Notes: generated by a model not told the origin, from the sequence alone. A DNA stretch of 64,000 nucleotides from Apteryx mantelli (GCF_036417845.1 NC_089981.1:25254001-25318000), one strand, 5' to 3'. Shown: positions 1 through 13,094, counted from the stretch's first letter. Program-made: numbers and translations.

Positions 1-79
1 AAGGCTCATCAAGGAATGCACCCTTTGTGTGGCACACGGAGAGTCCAAGATGGAGGAATGACGAAGTGAGATCACTTAC

Positions 80-136
80 CCTTACGTCTTTTAAAAGCAA
101 TTTCCAAGCTGCTGCTTCTTTATCAGTAAGAAGACT
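80..136 (-). CDS. Possible internal coding exon, 19 codons (weak)
   Basis: Read on the minus strand, this 57-nt segment ends at a strong donor (AAGG|GTAAGTGAT). It is open as SLLTDKEAAAWKLLLKDVR, with phase 0 at both ends, matching the phase-0 end of the signal-peptide exon at 23428-23478. The acceptor, a short pyrimidine run ending CTTCTGAG, is weak, and an in-frame stop lies about 30 nt upstream. The protein is not recognised. The candidate rests on one good splice site and protein-like composition. Chance is a real alternative. Confidence 0.18.
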
Positions 137-3100
137 CTCAGAAGGTTGCCAAGATTCAATGGATCAAGCACAAAAATTAAAGAAAATCCAACTTTGCAAA
201 AAGAGAAAGTTAAGTCTTGTGCAGAAATGCGAAGCTAGCAGCAGCAAAAATCTCATTTCCTTTAGCACAGAAAGGGAACGGGCAAGGGAGATGTCAGAAG
301 TGCCAAGTGCTTATGGTCTGCAATTCCACTTCCTGTCATCGACAACCAAAAGATACGTGGGTGTTTCTTCTCTAGACAACTGGACCTACAGTCGTTCACT
401 GGAAAGGGAAGAAAGCTCACCTGGGGCACGTAGAGATGCTCAAAATAAAAGTATAAATTCTAAAAGGAAAAAACACAGTAGATAACTGAAGTCATTCTGA
501 GACAAATAAGGGAGTTGGAAAAAGAGAAAGGGAGAAATAATGATACTGGCAGCCTTCAGACCTCTGAGCCATTTTCTGCAGTGGTAGCTGAGCTCCACAC
601 AGCTCGTCAGAAATACGTAACATGCTTTCTGAAGTGAGATACTGAAAATCTCTTCCCCATCTTTTTAATAAAGTGAATGAAACTAAACACACAAAACAAA
701 AATAACAGAAGTTTCGTAGCTGCATAAAAGTCATGCTGGGCAGAATTAATCCAGTGGCAGAAACAATATTAACTGTACCTCTTGCATATAATAATAGGAC
801 CTTACTGAACCCAATCACAGAATATATTCAAGCACCGCAAAATGCCACATGTGCATTTAAAGATTAGAAAATGAGTTCAGTGCAAAACAGTACACTTCAT
901 CTTGTATATTGAGCTGTTTTGATGAACAGTACAAGAAAAGGAGAATTTCTGTTGCTGTACATGCCAAACACGTCACACCACTATAATCTTATTTCCAGCA
1001 TAATCTTAAGTTCTTTGTATTGATAGAAGGGAAAAATACAATTAACTCTCCATTTACTGAACTCCGTGTAAATACAATTTTAGCTTAAAAGTTGCACTAC
1101 TAATTTGTATTTTTTTTTCCTCTCTCATTTTAATCAGTTTAGAGTATTTCAGATACTGTGTTTATTGCTGCTGCTCTAGCAAAATTCTTGGCTTTACAAA
1201 CATAGCTTACAGTTTCCTATAATACTTTTTCCTTCCTTGTTTTGTGCCTGACACGAGACATGACTGAACGTGCAGAGCAGACGTGACAGTGACTAGGCCC
1301 AAGGTGCAGTCAAAAGCTCCAGAAGAAGGACACAGACGCTCTTCTTTAAATTAGAGCTGTCATGTCAGGGCCACAACAGTAGAAAACTCATTTAAAAAAA
1401 TAAATAAAAAATAAATACAAACAGTTGCCATTTTATGACTTCTCATGTCTATTTAATTAGGTGCTAGAGGAATTTATTAAGTTATAGTTCAAATCTTATT
1501 CCCAAGAACCCCAAACAGGCTACACCAAAGGGCAATTTTTAACTCCCAGAAGCCACAGCAGTTCTAAGAGCCATCTAAAACATCTGCGAAAATACAAAGA
1601 CAACAGTTAAAACTGCCTTTGGTAACTTTTTGTGTAAAAACAAAACAAAACCCCCACACTTGTATTAAACTAACCTCTAATATCAGTGGAAAACTGAAGT
1701 GAAAATGGAGAATAAAGAAGCATTTCTCAATGTACATTCCTATATCCAAAAGGGCAGAAAATTTACTAAACGTTCCTTAGCAGTGCTGAAATACTGAAAG
1801 CCAGAACACATACCCCAGGCTGAATGACACAGTGCAAGCACAGCATGTCTTAGTCTGTAGTTTGGGCTTCTCTTTACAACAAAAAGATAATCTTAATATT
1901 TTTTAAAACGTAGGGAACAGATTTAGCCAGCTCCACAATTGCAAAAGTCAATGTATACAAACAGCTCTGCTAAAATCAAGAAAAATTAGAGATAAGAGCC
2001 CTTGTCACCCCAATTAGCACCAGTGAGGGCAAGGGGAAAGAAGGGGTAGTGCACAAGCTCATATCACGGGCTGGGATTGCAGCCGCATAGCTTCTCTCCC
2101 CCATTTACACCAGGGTTATCCGCCAGGAAGCCAGCTGAACTTTGCTTGGAAACAAATGTTATACAGTACCTGGGAAGGTTGCAGAATCCAGCCTGGCTGT
2201 TAGACTGAGAACTGACCACACAAGACAAGGCCTCCCAACTCGGAATAATCTTATTTCTGCATGTTCAGTGTGTTAAGAGCCCACAGCGGCCCACACCATG
2301 TTCGCTACTCACTGAAGTTTCTCGGCATTAATTCCCAGGACAGAGTGCTGCACAGCAGGCGCTACTCTCAAGGATTAAAGGGGGGGCAGGAGGTTATTTG
2401 GGAGGACTGCATGAGGGCTATTGGGAACTTCTTTCATTTAATTAGTAATAGAGTCCTCCCTCCCCTCTACAGCTGAAAATTCAGGGAAGAAAAGCAAACA
2501 CCAAGTAAGATCAATGTTTTCAAATTAGCCTGCAGTTCTTCTAGTTATTTATTAACTTTCATACATATTAACCAAACAATCAAAAAGAGGCAGAAACTGA
2601 GTGGTTCCCCCACCACCTCCAAGAAGTAAATGAAGAAAACAGTAGATTTAAAAGAACCACCAAAATTGCGTGGGAAAGAGGCATCTTTCCATGAACACCA
2701 GCAGCATACGCAGCCCAGCGCCCTAGCTGACCGCTCAGAGACAGATCCTTACGATAGCAATGGGGTCACAGAGACAGCAAACGTACACAGTCCCCAAGCC
2801 AAAATTTTATCTGAACATTGCTATTCTGTAATTTTACCATCAAGCTGAAAACCCTGAGTGTTACAATTTCAATGCTAGATATAGCCCTAGCCAGATAGAC
2901 ATCAGGTGATGCCAAGAAAAAGTACGCAGGTACCACAGACCATCCATTCTAAAAACTTCATAGCCAGTGTACCTGTCACATCTGCTTGGAAGAAGCTGGA
3001 CTACTGAAGAAAAAAAGAAAAATAAAATCAAGTGAGTGAAGTGTAATTTCAGGCACCTGACGTACAAGACTAGAACAGTCTGTTTGTAATGCAACCCACT

Positions 3101-4784
3101 GCCTCCAAAGCAGGGCCTCCAAGAAGGTTTCAAGAAGACTTGGCCAATGCAGACTTTGACTTGGGCAGCTCTGAGGACTTGGATTTTGCCCTGGGCACGA
3201 AGGAAGTTTGAGGGAGACTCAGCCCGGAGCCCCCTCAGCAAGGCGCCAGCTCGCGGAGGAGGAAACCAGGAGGGTGGTGAGCTCCCTGCATCAGGGAGGG
3301 CAGGAGGGGATGGTGGGCTGCAGCAATGAAGTGCTTCCCTGCAGCCGCGGCCACGCAAAACCGCGGCAGGTGCCCCAACGCCTCACCCCGGAAAAGGGCT
3401 TTCTTTCTATTAGCAATGAAAGAGGGACAAAGCTAGGCCTAAGAAGCACAGACCTTCTGTTGTGACCCCCAAAATGATGCACAGTCTACGAAAGACAAAC
3501 TAAAACAGACAGAGCAATGGACCTTTCACTCCCCTTAATTCAATTCTCTCCTTTAAGTCAGTGCACTGTTATTACCCTAGCAATGAGATTGTAACACTGA
3601 AGTTTTTCAGCTTGATGGTAAAATCATGTAGTGTCCATCCATCTCCAATAATAGCCATATCAAGACAATGAACTCTATTGAGGCATCTAATAGGGGCAGA
3701 TAGTCATTTGCATAGTACATTTTCTGAGACTCTCTGTAATACAACATCTCAAAGACTCAATTCAGACTATTCTCCTTTCCCACAGACATTAAGAAAAAGA
3801 TTCTTTTACAAGAAAAAGTAACAATGACCCTTCCCATAATAGGAGAAAGTACAAGATGGGATTTTCCTGCCTATGATGGGTGCACACTTTTGTCAGTGTA
3901 TTTTTGTTTTTTAAAACGATCTATACGTCCTTTTCATCTCTGCTGTGGATCGAATGCCCAAAAGTATATTTCTAACGTTGCTCTAACAGGCTTCCGCATA
4001 GGAAGCCCTTTGGGATCTCCACCCAGCAGCTCATGCAAATTTTGTCTCACATTTCTGCACAGCAATTTTATACTTCAGCTCTCCCCATTTTCCGCTCCTC
4101 TGTGACTCACGGACTTGTGATTTGCGGGAACAAATCGGGATGCAGCATGGTTCTCTGGATATGCTGGCCTGCTTATGAGTCCTCAGGCTTAGGATGAGCT
4201 CTGCAGCTTAGTACTTGGGTGAACCTGACAAATCACTTCCTCTCCATCAGACTGTGAAGGCCTTGAAGGCAGCACACATGCGTATGGTGTATGTTTTGCC
4301 TGGCACAGTTTAGCTCAAATAACACCTCCAAATACTGCTGTAAATGAAGCGGTAATGATTATGTCCTTCCTCCTCCTAATGCTTCCGCTTTCCCCTTTTT
4401 CGGTAAATAATCCTGGACTTTGTCATTGTCTTATTTAGCTCATGAAGCACATACGTTATCCCTGGAGGTAGCTAATCCACCTTTACCGATGGAGGAAGAG
4501 CACCAGCCCCGTGACATGGGATAGGTGAGCCTCTCTGGGTCCGCGCAGGGGCAAGGCAGCGGGCCCCCGTCAAGACCAAACTGGACGGCATTTCTGGCGT
4601 GTCAAGGAAGGTCAGCGGAAAGGGAGAGAAAGCTGCCTCACAACAGCCCCAGTGAGGAACAGCGTTTCACTCTTTGTCCAAGTTTCTGATTTTATCAGAT
4701 TATGCCACAGTGTCAACATTGTTTATGGCCTTATTTTGTGTCTGTGAATCACTCGCTCCCAGAGTCTCTTCCTCCACCCTGGTT

Positions 4785-4793
4785 TATAAATAG
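4785..4793 (+). promoter_or_regulatory. TATA-like motif TATAAATAG
   Basis: A perfect TATA-box match on the plus strand, preceded by a pyrimidine-rich stretch. No open frame or exon can be tied to it. Nearby sequence has homeobox-like ATTA and SOX/FOX-like ATTGTTTA words, so an enhancer is as plausible as a promoter. Chance is also possible in AT-rich DNA. Confidence 0.15.
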
Positions 4794-5896
4794 CACCACA
4801 CACAGAACGGAGTTTGTGAAGCAAAGGAGACTTGCCGAAACAAAATAATGTATATCAAGCTGACAAAATCTTTCAAAAGCCCTTCTCACTTATTTATAGT
4901 GCCGGCTAGACACGCAGATTCCCACATTCTGTAAACCCTGTAGGTCAGTGTCTCCATTGCTCATTCACAAACAATCCTGCTAATAAAAAAATCCCTCCAG
5001 TTATAACCGAACTTATTCCCAAGCACACTGCTTCTTGGCACATGCCTTCTGAAAAGAAAGATTTTAAAATAAATGATACTATATATTTATGATACATGGA
5101 GGCAACATATGCCTAATCCATGATGAGAAGATAATAGGACATTATTTATTCATCTAGAGACACCTCGACTTTGCATGCAACCTCTTGAAGGTAGATCAGT
5201 ACAGAATAGTAAGTCATTTTCTATCATGTGATAATGGACTGTGACTTGAATTTCCAAAGATTTTTTTCTGTCAAAATACAGCCTCAGTTGCAAGCGTGAG
5301 GGCTTTTAAAGTTAAGTTCCTCTGCATGACTGGAACCCAACAATTCCCTCTTGTCTCCAGAAACCACATGCTTGCAATGGGAAGTTCACAGTGCTATCAT
5401 CCAGATAACAAAGTGGACTGAAAGAGATATCTGGCCAAAAGGTTCAGAGAACAGTTTCCCAGAGCCCAATACATACAGTGCCGGTCGAGCCAACACAGAG
5501 CCAACCGTATATATCCTCAGTGGCCCCAACAAACACTGCCTGGTGTTAGACACACCTGAATTCCTCATTAGAGGGGCTGGCCTGGGTTTCCTATGCCTAG
5601 CAATTTTAAGAAATATTTACAGGATGGAGATGTGGAAGCCAATTAACTCTGAAGTCACTATCCCAAGTGATAAGCCAGTGATGCCAGAAGACCACTCCTG
5701 TTAACAGACATTAAAAAAACGCTGCTTACTGGGAAGCTTTTCCAGTGGCAAAAAGTAACACTGCTTATGTGCAGTTACACTAAATAAATCTCAGTTTGAG
5801 CCACAGATCTAGCCCAAGAGGCACAAACTCCTACTGTATCAGTCCCACAATCACACAAAAATAGATCCTTGCAGAAACAGATCCCCTACATAGAAA

Positions 5897-5921
5897 AAAA
5901 CAAAACAAAACAAAACAAACC
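5897..5921. repeat. (AAAAC)n short tandem repeat
   Basis: About five copies of an AAAAC pentamer in a row. This is a simple repeat with no gene context. Confidence 0.7.
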
Positions 5922-6792
5922 CCTAAACTGAAACCACCAGATTCCAGGTTAGTCATCAACCAGGCAGACCTACAGCTGGCCTCAATCTCACCTCAAGTAA
6001 GAGCCAAGGGGCCTCCCTGGCAGTGGTGATTATGCTGTGACCTGGCTCTGCGAACGGCTGCCAGGTGACAAAAGCCAATTTCTCACATGGACCAGTTCCC
6101 CAGCCAGGCTCTCTAGGCAGCCATATCAAAAGCCCTCGATTCTTCTCCTGGTGGCAGAGATGCAGGAGACAGCGAGGGATTGCGCATGACCTGCCAGTGA
6201 AAGGACACCCCACCTGGACCAATTCAACAAAGGAGCCAATGAAATAATATTGGTCAGTTCCATTGACACAAATTCCTTGAAGTGCCTAAAGTGAAAGCAT
6301 CCAAATACTGTTTTTCTCTATTCTACTATTTTTTTTTACCTGCAATTAATCACATAGTTATATGTCAGCCTAGTGGTTCCTTAATAACTTGTGTAGGTTA
6401 AAGCATGTTATAAAAATATTCCTCTTTAAACGCAAAAGACTTGTAAAACAGTCCTTTCAAATGCATATTTTGGAAACAGCTAAATGTATCAATATTGCAC
6501 CACTACTTTGTTATTTTGTAGACTCAACAAAAACGAACAAAAACTGTTCATAATCTTAACAAAAAAAAAGAAATACCAGTGCCTGGAAAATATCACAGTA
6601 AGTTTGGACATCTTTTAAGCCAAGTACATGTCATCTTTTATTCTTCTACTGCTTATCTCAATGCACAGTTCCTTTTCCTTTAACAAAAAATATGCAGCTT
6701 TCAAACAATACTTGATGCTAAACAAATAAAACTAAATACCAAATCAAACTATTTTGGACAAAAGGCTCATTTCTTCTCTCTTGTTCTATATT

Positions 6793-6915
6793 CACACACA
6801 CACGGTATGTATGTGTGTGTGTATATATATACACACATACATACATATATATACACACATATATACATGCATATATACACGTGCGTGTGTTTAGTCACAT
6901 ACATATATATAAACA
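6793..6915. repeat. Compound TG/CA and TA microsatellite
   Basis: Mixed runs of CA, TG, TATG, TA and CATA alternate over about 120 bp. Because TG-rich and CA-rich blocks lie close together around TA cores, the segment is partly self-complementary and could fold into hairpins. It is expected to vary in length between individuals. Confidence 0.85.
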
Positions 6916-8229
6916 CATGCATGTAGGTGAATTGGCTAGCACTACTAAAAGTATCCTATTATCTTATAGCTATACAAAAACTGACTAGTATTAAACATGA
7001 CTTTCTTGCAGAATGAGGAAACAAGAGTAGGGTCATCTTGCAATTAGACAGCAGCACTAAAATTCAGAAAATTTGAGTTTTATTTGTTTCATCAATTCAC
7101 CACAACCCTTCAGATCCTCATGCCCTGCTTTCCCCATTTATGAATAGAAATATTCCCTGAGGGCTCAATACATTAATCTTTATATCTTTATTATTGACCC
7201 AAGGAATTACAGAAGTCATATTTAACCTGTTCCTTCGGTAGGAAGCCCGTTTGTATTGCAGCCGCTGGTAGCAACTCTGGTTGTCATCACAGAGGCAGCT
7301 ATGAGGTCGCAGAAGAGGATGATGGCGTCACTTAAGGTGATAACAATGATGGGCATCTCTCACGGAAGTCCTCATTTACACACAGAAAAGGGACAACAAC
7401 TTCAAATCAGGGAGGAGAAAGAAATTTAAATCGGAGCCAACTGAGAAGCGAGGCATATGGTTCACAGGAGGTTTTGATTTCAATTAAAACGCCCTCCTCC
7501 TCCTAGGCAAACTAAATAAATATAAATTAAAATAAACTATTCTGCAACATATATACACAAAAACGAAGACAGACATGACAGAAGAAGCCGCAACATATAC
7601 CATGTGCAATTAAAAGCTAAGTTCTGCAACAAATACTATTTTGTCACTCCACTGCACAGGCATTTATTCTGCCCCATCACCACTGCATCTGACTACCATT
7701 TGGGGAGCCCACCTAACAAAAATCGGAGTTGAGGTGGAGAGAGGAAGGGAAAAGGAGGGACAGGTGTAAAGTACAGCACCGAATTTCAGAAATAGCCTTT
7801 ATAAAGAAGAAATCATACTGTGAAATTTCATAGTGATAAAAATGCCAAAATATGAAAAATAGCCATGTTTCTAGAATAATATACAATGAAGAATAGCATA
7901 TAAGATGGTGGGAAGGATTTGCAATCAAAATGAGTGACAAACTGCAATTATGAAGATATAGAGAAGGCTTAAGAAAACTGGACACGTCCGATTTAGAAAC
8001 CAGTAGTTTGCTATGAGAAAAAACTGCCCATATTTGCATTAAGAAAACCTGAAGATTTTACAGAATGGTTGGAGCTTTCAGCTACTTCAAGCCATAATGA
8101 GATTATCTGGGGGCAGTGGAGAGAATGGAACAAAACCCTAAACGGAGATAATGAATTGGCTTCAGAGAGCTGGTAAAGAGTGGTCCGACAGCCACGCACC
8201 GCGGCAGGCAACAGGAGCACGGCAACCCT

Positions 8230-9450
8230 CACAGAATCACAGAATGGTTGAGGTTGGAAGAGACCTCTGGAGATGATCTAGTCCAACCCCCCTGCTCAAG
8301 CAGGGTCACCTAGAGCACGTTGCACAGGATCGCGTCCAGGCAGCTTTTGAATATCTCCAGAGAAGATGACTCCACAACCTCTCTGGGCAACCTGTGCCAG
8401 TGCTCTGTCACCCTCACAGTGAAAAAGTTTTTCCTCATGTTCAGATGGAATTGTCTGTATTTCAGTTTGTGCCTGTTGCCTCTTGTCCTGTCACTGGGCA
8501 CCACTGAGAAGAATCTGGTCCCATCCTCTTGACACCCTCCCTTCAGATACTTGTACGCATTGATAAGATCTCCTCTCAGCCTTCTCTTCTCTAGGCTAAA
8601 CAGGCCCAGCTCTCTCAGTCCTTCCTCATAAGAGAGATGCTCCAGTCCCCTCATCATCTTTGTAGCCCTTCGCTGGACTTGCTCCAGTAGTGCCACATCC
8701 CTCTTGTACTGGGGAGCCCAGAACTGGACGCAGTACTCCAGATGGGGCCTCACCAGGGCTGAGGAGAGGGGGAGGATCACCTCCCTCAACCTGTTGGCAG
8801 CACTCTTCCCGATGCAGCCCAGGACACCATTGGCCTTCTTGATCACAAGGGCACATTGCTGCCTCATGCTTAACTTGGTGTTCACCAGCACTCCCAGGTC
8901 CTTCTCCGCAGAGCTGCTTTCCAGCAGGTCAACCCCCAACCTGGACTGGTGCATGGGGTTATTCCTCCCTAGGTGCAGGACCCTGCACTTCCCTTTGTTG
9001 AACTTCATGAGGTTCCTCTCCGCCCACCTCTCCAGCCTCTCCAGGTCTCTCTGAATGGCAGCACAGCCCTCTGGCGTATCAGCCACTCCTCCCAGTTTTG
9101 TATCAGCAGCAAACTTGCTGAGGGTGCACTCTGTCCCTTCATCCAGGTCATTGATGAAGAAGTTGAACAAGACCGGACCCAGAACTGACCCCTGGGGGAC
9201 ACCGCTAGCTACAGGCCTCCAACTAGACTGCGCCACTGATCACAACCCTCCGAGCTCTGCCATTCAGCCAGTTCTCAATCCACCTCACTGTCCACTCATC
9301 CAGCCCACACTTCCTGAGCTTCCCTATGAGGATGTTATGGGAGACAGTGTTGAAAGCCTTGCTGAAGTCAAGGTAGACAACATCCACTGCTCTCCCTTCA
9401 TCTACTCAGGCAGTCATTCCATCATAGAAGGCTATCAGATTGGCACCCTG
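8230..9450 (-). mobile_element. CR1 LINE, 5'-truncated, 3' end intact
   Basis: The element reads on the minus strand. Its 3' end at 8230-8245 has two copies of the ATTCTGTG octamer that closes CR1 elements, preceded by the standard avian CR1 3' untranslated region. The body holds the C-terminal part of the reverse transcriptase plus the downstream C-terminal domain. The 5' side fades out at about 9440-9460, so roughly 1.2 kb survives, against the several kilobases of a full CR1. CR1 copies usually lack target duplications and none is visible. The copy looks moderately young, because its frame is open for 308 codons. Confidence 0.95.
8310..9434 (-). pseudogene. CR1 reverse transcriptase fragment, broken
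   Basis: CR1 ORF2 encodes an endonuclease/reverse transcriptase; only the RT C-terminal half remains here. From 5' to 3' on the minus strand there is a DFSKAFNTVSHNIL segment near 9340-9390, then a [10 protein letters not shown] motif near 9170-9205, then the catalytic-loop region, then a long thumb/C-terminal region ending near 8310. Two defects are visible. A shift of reading frame near 9225-9236 separates the first block from the 308-codon block. At 9102-9113 the catalytic FADD motif reads FAAD, so a metal-binding aspartate codon is alanine. The product would be inactive. Confidence 0.9.
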
Positions 9451-12400
9451 CGTGGTGCACGAGCCCACAAGGGTCCAAAGGATTCAGCGAATTTTAGTTA
9501 CAGCCAAGCCCCCTTCTTCTTACTTTTCCCCTCCCTTTCCCTATTGCCTTCCCCAGTCTACCTTTCTTTGGCCAAGACTGACAAACCATTCCCCCGTCAG
9601 CCTGGAGAAAGGTGAATTTAGGGAGGAAAGGTTTTGGTGCCGGGGGGCCTGAGCGGCTGCTTCCCTCTGGCTCATGGCACAACTCAAGGAGTCTCAGACA
9701 CGCTTGCAGGTTTCACCAGAGACCCCAAACACCCACACGCCATGTGGCTGTGACCCACAACATCCAGGCGGCCACACCGTGGTTAGGAGAAACGGCTGCA
9801 GCAAGACGAGTGGGAGAAGTAAGAAGAGCAGTTTTGTACGAAATGGTGGAAGGCAGCAATGCTCAAAGAAAAAGACAGAGAGAGAGAAAAAAAAAAAAAT
9901 CAAGGCCAACTCATTAAATTAGAAGTCAGAACAGTAAAAACACAGCATGTAATATTGCCCAGGGCTTCCTAAGAGAAGGCCTCTTGCTTTTCAGTTGCTC
10001 ATAACTTAGCTCAAGTGCCTCCATTTAGAGGGAAATTTTCAACACTGAGTGCCAGCATCACACTAAATGTATTTACTTATTTATTAATCCAGTGACCTCC
10101 TCCTTCCACTCTTCGTAGGCCCTCACACTTTGCAGCAATGGTCTGAAGTCTGGCAAGATGCAGGCAGAAGAAAGTGCACTCCAGGCCCCGACGTCATCCT
10201 TGGGAAAGGGGCAGATTAAAGCCAAATGGGCAGCCTGAACTCTGGCATTTCCTAAGTTTTGCTTGATGGATTTTGCAACCCTAGAAATGCTCCCCAAATA
10301 CAGCATGTGCACGCTTAAAATAACACAAACACAGGCACCTTTAAACAGAGGCTGACCTTCATATGCCTTTCCACAACAAGGAGCAATGTTTCCCCACTCT
10401 AAGCTGGGGGGCTTTGGGCACTACCTTGAAGAAGATTAACAAAGAGTTAAGCCCCGCACATCCTCCTCCTAGGATTAGTCACCTTAGAGAGTGGAGACTT
10501 CTCTACTTTGTAGTGCAGCAGATGGATCAGATGGTCTCTTTTCTTCTTAAGTTCCCAGATGACCAGGGTTTTGACCACCAGCAGATCCTGATAATCATCA
10601 GCTCATTATAAGCTGCCTCCAACCCTCATGTAGCCAGAACCCACAAGGTGAATAATAACTGTCTAGAAATGCCTTCTCCCAGTTTTAAACAGTATCCAAA
10701 TTACAGGCGATAGTGTCATATTATCACAGCTGTCAACTGTGCAAAGAGCTGTGGGTGGGAGGTTGAACATTACCTTTCTCTCATTTCAGGAAGGGATGTC
10801 TCATCCCAAAAGGATCTAATTAAAAAGAAGGGGGGGACCGGTCAGTTTTGCTTCAGAGATGAATGTGGTTCAGCTCTCCGTAACAAAACGGCACATACTT
10901 GGGCGCTGCTTCAGCAGCTGATACATGCTGTGAACTCATGTAGGCCACAGGAGTCTTGCTTGTCATGTACACAGTGTTTACTCATCATCCTCCCCCAATA
11001 ACCTACTTCCTTTTCTTTAGAAGCTCCTGCCCCTGCTTTCAGTTTTGTAGAGATGGACATGACGAAAGAGTGCTTACGCCCCAAACTCAATGAGCCTCTC
11101 CAAAGCTTGCTTTTCCATGTCCTTCTCAGCTGTATCCGCACACAGTTCTCTTTTTGCTCTCTTTGCTGCATAAAGTAGGGATAGCGCATCTCACATTAGA
11201 GTCCTCTGAACACTGCCCCAGACATAAAAACAACAGATTGCCCACAAGATCACTTACTGCACTACAGGACATCCAGAAACAAACTGTGGGTTTGGGTTTT
11301 TTTCAGTAACAAGAAGCATTTGCTGTGCAAACAAAGGTAGCAACCAGGTTTGTTTCAGTTATGTATGACACTTATGATTTGGAACTTGAGCAGCCTGATA
11401 ATAACCATTTAAAAACAGATATTGTCTTAGCATTTCAGCATCGCTGATGTTATCTTTGCCCTTGATCTCTCCACAGGATCTGCACGGCCACACGACACCC
11501 CTTCACGGCTCAGAGGTACAGCTCACTGCCGGGACCCCGAGCCCCCCATGTGCCCTCCCTGCCCCACGCAGTCTGAGGAGCTGTTTCACAGAGCGGACTT
11601 GCTCCGTGACAGGACCAGCACCCAGGGCTAAATCTGCTGTCCTGCTAAGTGCTTGCTTTCATCACACTCCTACCGCCTTTTCCAGAGAGCTCAAGTGGTT
11701 TACCACAGGCTGCCCTGTGTCTAAAGGCCTCACAACACATGAACCCATTCCCCATCTGCGCCTGCTGTAAGGAACGCCTTTCCTAGCTGCAAACCCACCA
11801 AGAATTAACTGATTCACTTAGAGAAGAAAGGGACAAGACCCCACAACTCAGCTTTTGTCTGATTTATAACCCATTCATGACCATAAAGAAGGAATACTGT
11901 ATTTGCAACGTACAGGAAGTCATGTAAGGGAAGCTTTTTTCCCCTCCAGCTCTCATTTTCGGCACAGTCAGCAGGCAGGAGGCAATCCTAGCGGAGCCAG
12001 ATGTGGAAAGGCACTATCTTTACTTCCTACGCACACCTAGCAACTGAGAAAGACTTATTACAAGCCACTGCCAGAGGTCCTAACCCCATCAAGGTCCTCT
12101 AGGACCAGCCATGTACAAACACAGTGTCCCTCGGGATTTACAGCCTGCATGTCAGAAGACACAACTGGTGCAACAAGAGGGAGGCACGTGTGAAGAGAAG
12201 ATACAAGGGACAGCAACAAGAGGTTATTTCGACCAGCAGTCACATAAACCTTGGCTTGGTTTCAGAAGCCACAGCTCAGAGACTTGGGTAGCCTTACTCG
12301 CATGCAGGGGAGTTTGTAAAACTTTATCTGGTAAGCTGCCAGAGAGCAGCTGGAAATCAGAACCTTTTCACATGTTAACAGTGGGTCCAGCTGACAGAAG

Positions 12401-13082
12401 GAGAAGATTCACATCTTGCTTCCTTACAGCCAGTAAAGACAAGTGCAAAAGGCGATGTGCAGTCTTGGAACACCCTGCCCAGTCTCCAGCACAGTGAGCA
12501 GCTTCCCCTTCCTCAGGCGGATCTTGGCAGCACAAGAGAGGATGATGCTTTCAGGTGACAGGGTTCTCCTATGGCTCATCCTAAAACTTCTCAGTCATTG
12601 GCACAATCCTCACAAACCTAGGAAGATTTCAGAAGTCCTGCAGACTCCCTGGAAGGTGAAACAGGAAACATCTGACTTCAGGAGAGAAACTAGTAGGAAG
12701 CCTTTGCTCAGAAGGGAAGCTAAGTTTGGTAGCATCTTATCTCCTATCTTTTCCACAGGGGAGAAGACCCATCAGCTGACCAGTTTTCACTACAAATCTC
12801 AGATTAACGTAGCTGGAATGACCTCTGAAACAATCTGAAAACAGTCGCGACAAATAGTACATGTAGCAATGGCTTGGAATAGCCCTCTGCACATGAGATG
12901 CCTGGTTTCCTTTTTATCTCCTTATTTTTTCTCCCTCCTTTAAGAGAATCTCAGTTTTCATTCAGAAGAGAGCAGAAGCACCCTGGGGCAGCCAACGCTG
13001 TAGGAAGAACGTAGGGAGACAACACGTCATCTGCAGCAACTGGTCTTTGGCACAGCTAAACACTGCAACTTATAATTCTTAC

Positions 13083-13094
13083 CTTGAATTGCGG
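13083..13094 (-). CDS. Possible 12-nt microexon
   Basis: On the minus strand a very good acceptor (a T-rich tract ending TTTATTTTCCAG) is followed by CCGCAATTCAAG and then at once by a very good donor (GTAAGA). If real, it adds four codons (P-Q-F-K) and keeps the frame. It would start in phase 0, as the exon at 23428-23478 requires. Microexons of this size are known in vertebrate neuronal genes. Two strong sites this close can also arise by chance in 64 kb, so this stays a hypothesis. Confidence 0.22.

Larger units (their letters stand above)
1..8229. other. Intron-like non-coding stretch
   Basis: AT-rich sequence without a convincing gene. It lies downstream of the leftward first exon at 23428-23478, so it may be intron of that gene. 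Apart from the items listed separately (a possible exon at 80-136, a TATA-like motif at 4785-4793, an AAAAC run near 5898 and a TG/TA repeat near 6793), I see only scattered short open frames. The longest are 152 codons on the plus strand at 27-485 and 165 codons on the minus strand at 2861-3358. Neither shows a recognisable domain. Confidence 0.6.

Noticed and set aside
27-485. 152-codon plus-strand frame at the left edge
   Set aside because: It has no domain, signal or good splice context. Its length is within chance expectation for the window.
492-818. Minus frame with an apparent acceptor (GAGATTTTCAG)
   Set aside because: The pyrimidine tract is poor, there is no matching donor and no recognisable protein.
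2861-3358. 165-codon minus frame with a strong poly-pyrimidine acceptor near 3005
   Set aside because: The acceptor is followed by TAG in phase 0, so it cannot continue the phase-0 exon at 23428. The frame crosses the T-rich tract itself and the protein is unlike any family I know.
8704-9615. Plus-strand frames across the CR1 element
   Set aside because: These are shadows of the minus-strand CR1 reverse transcriptase.
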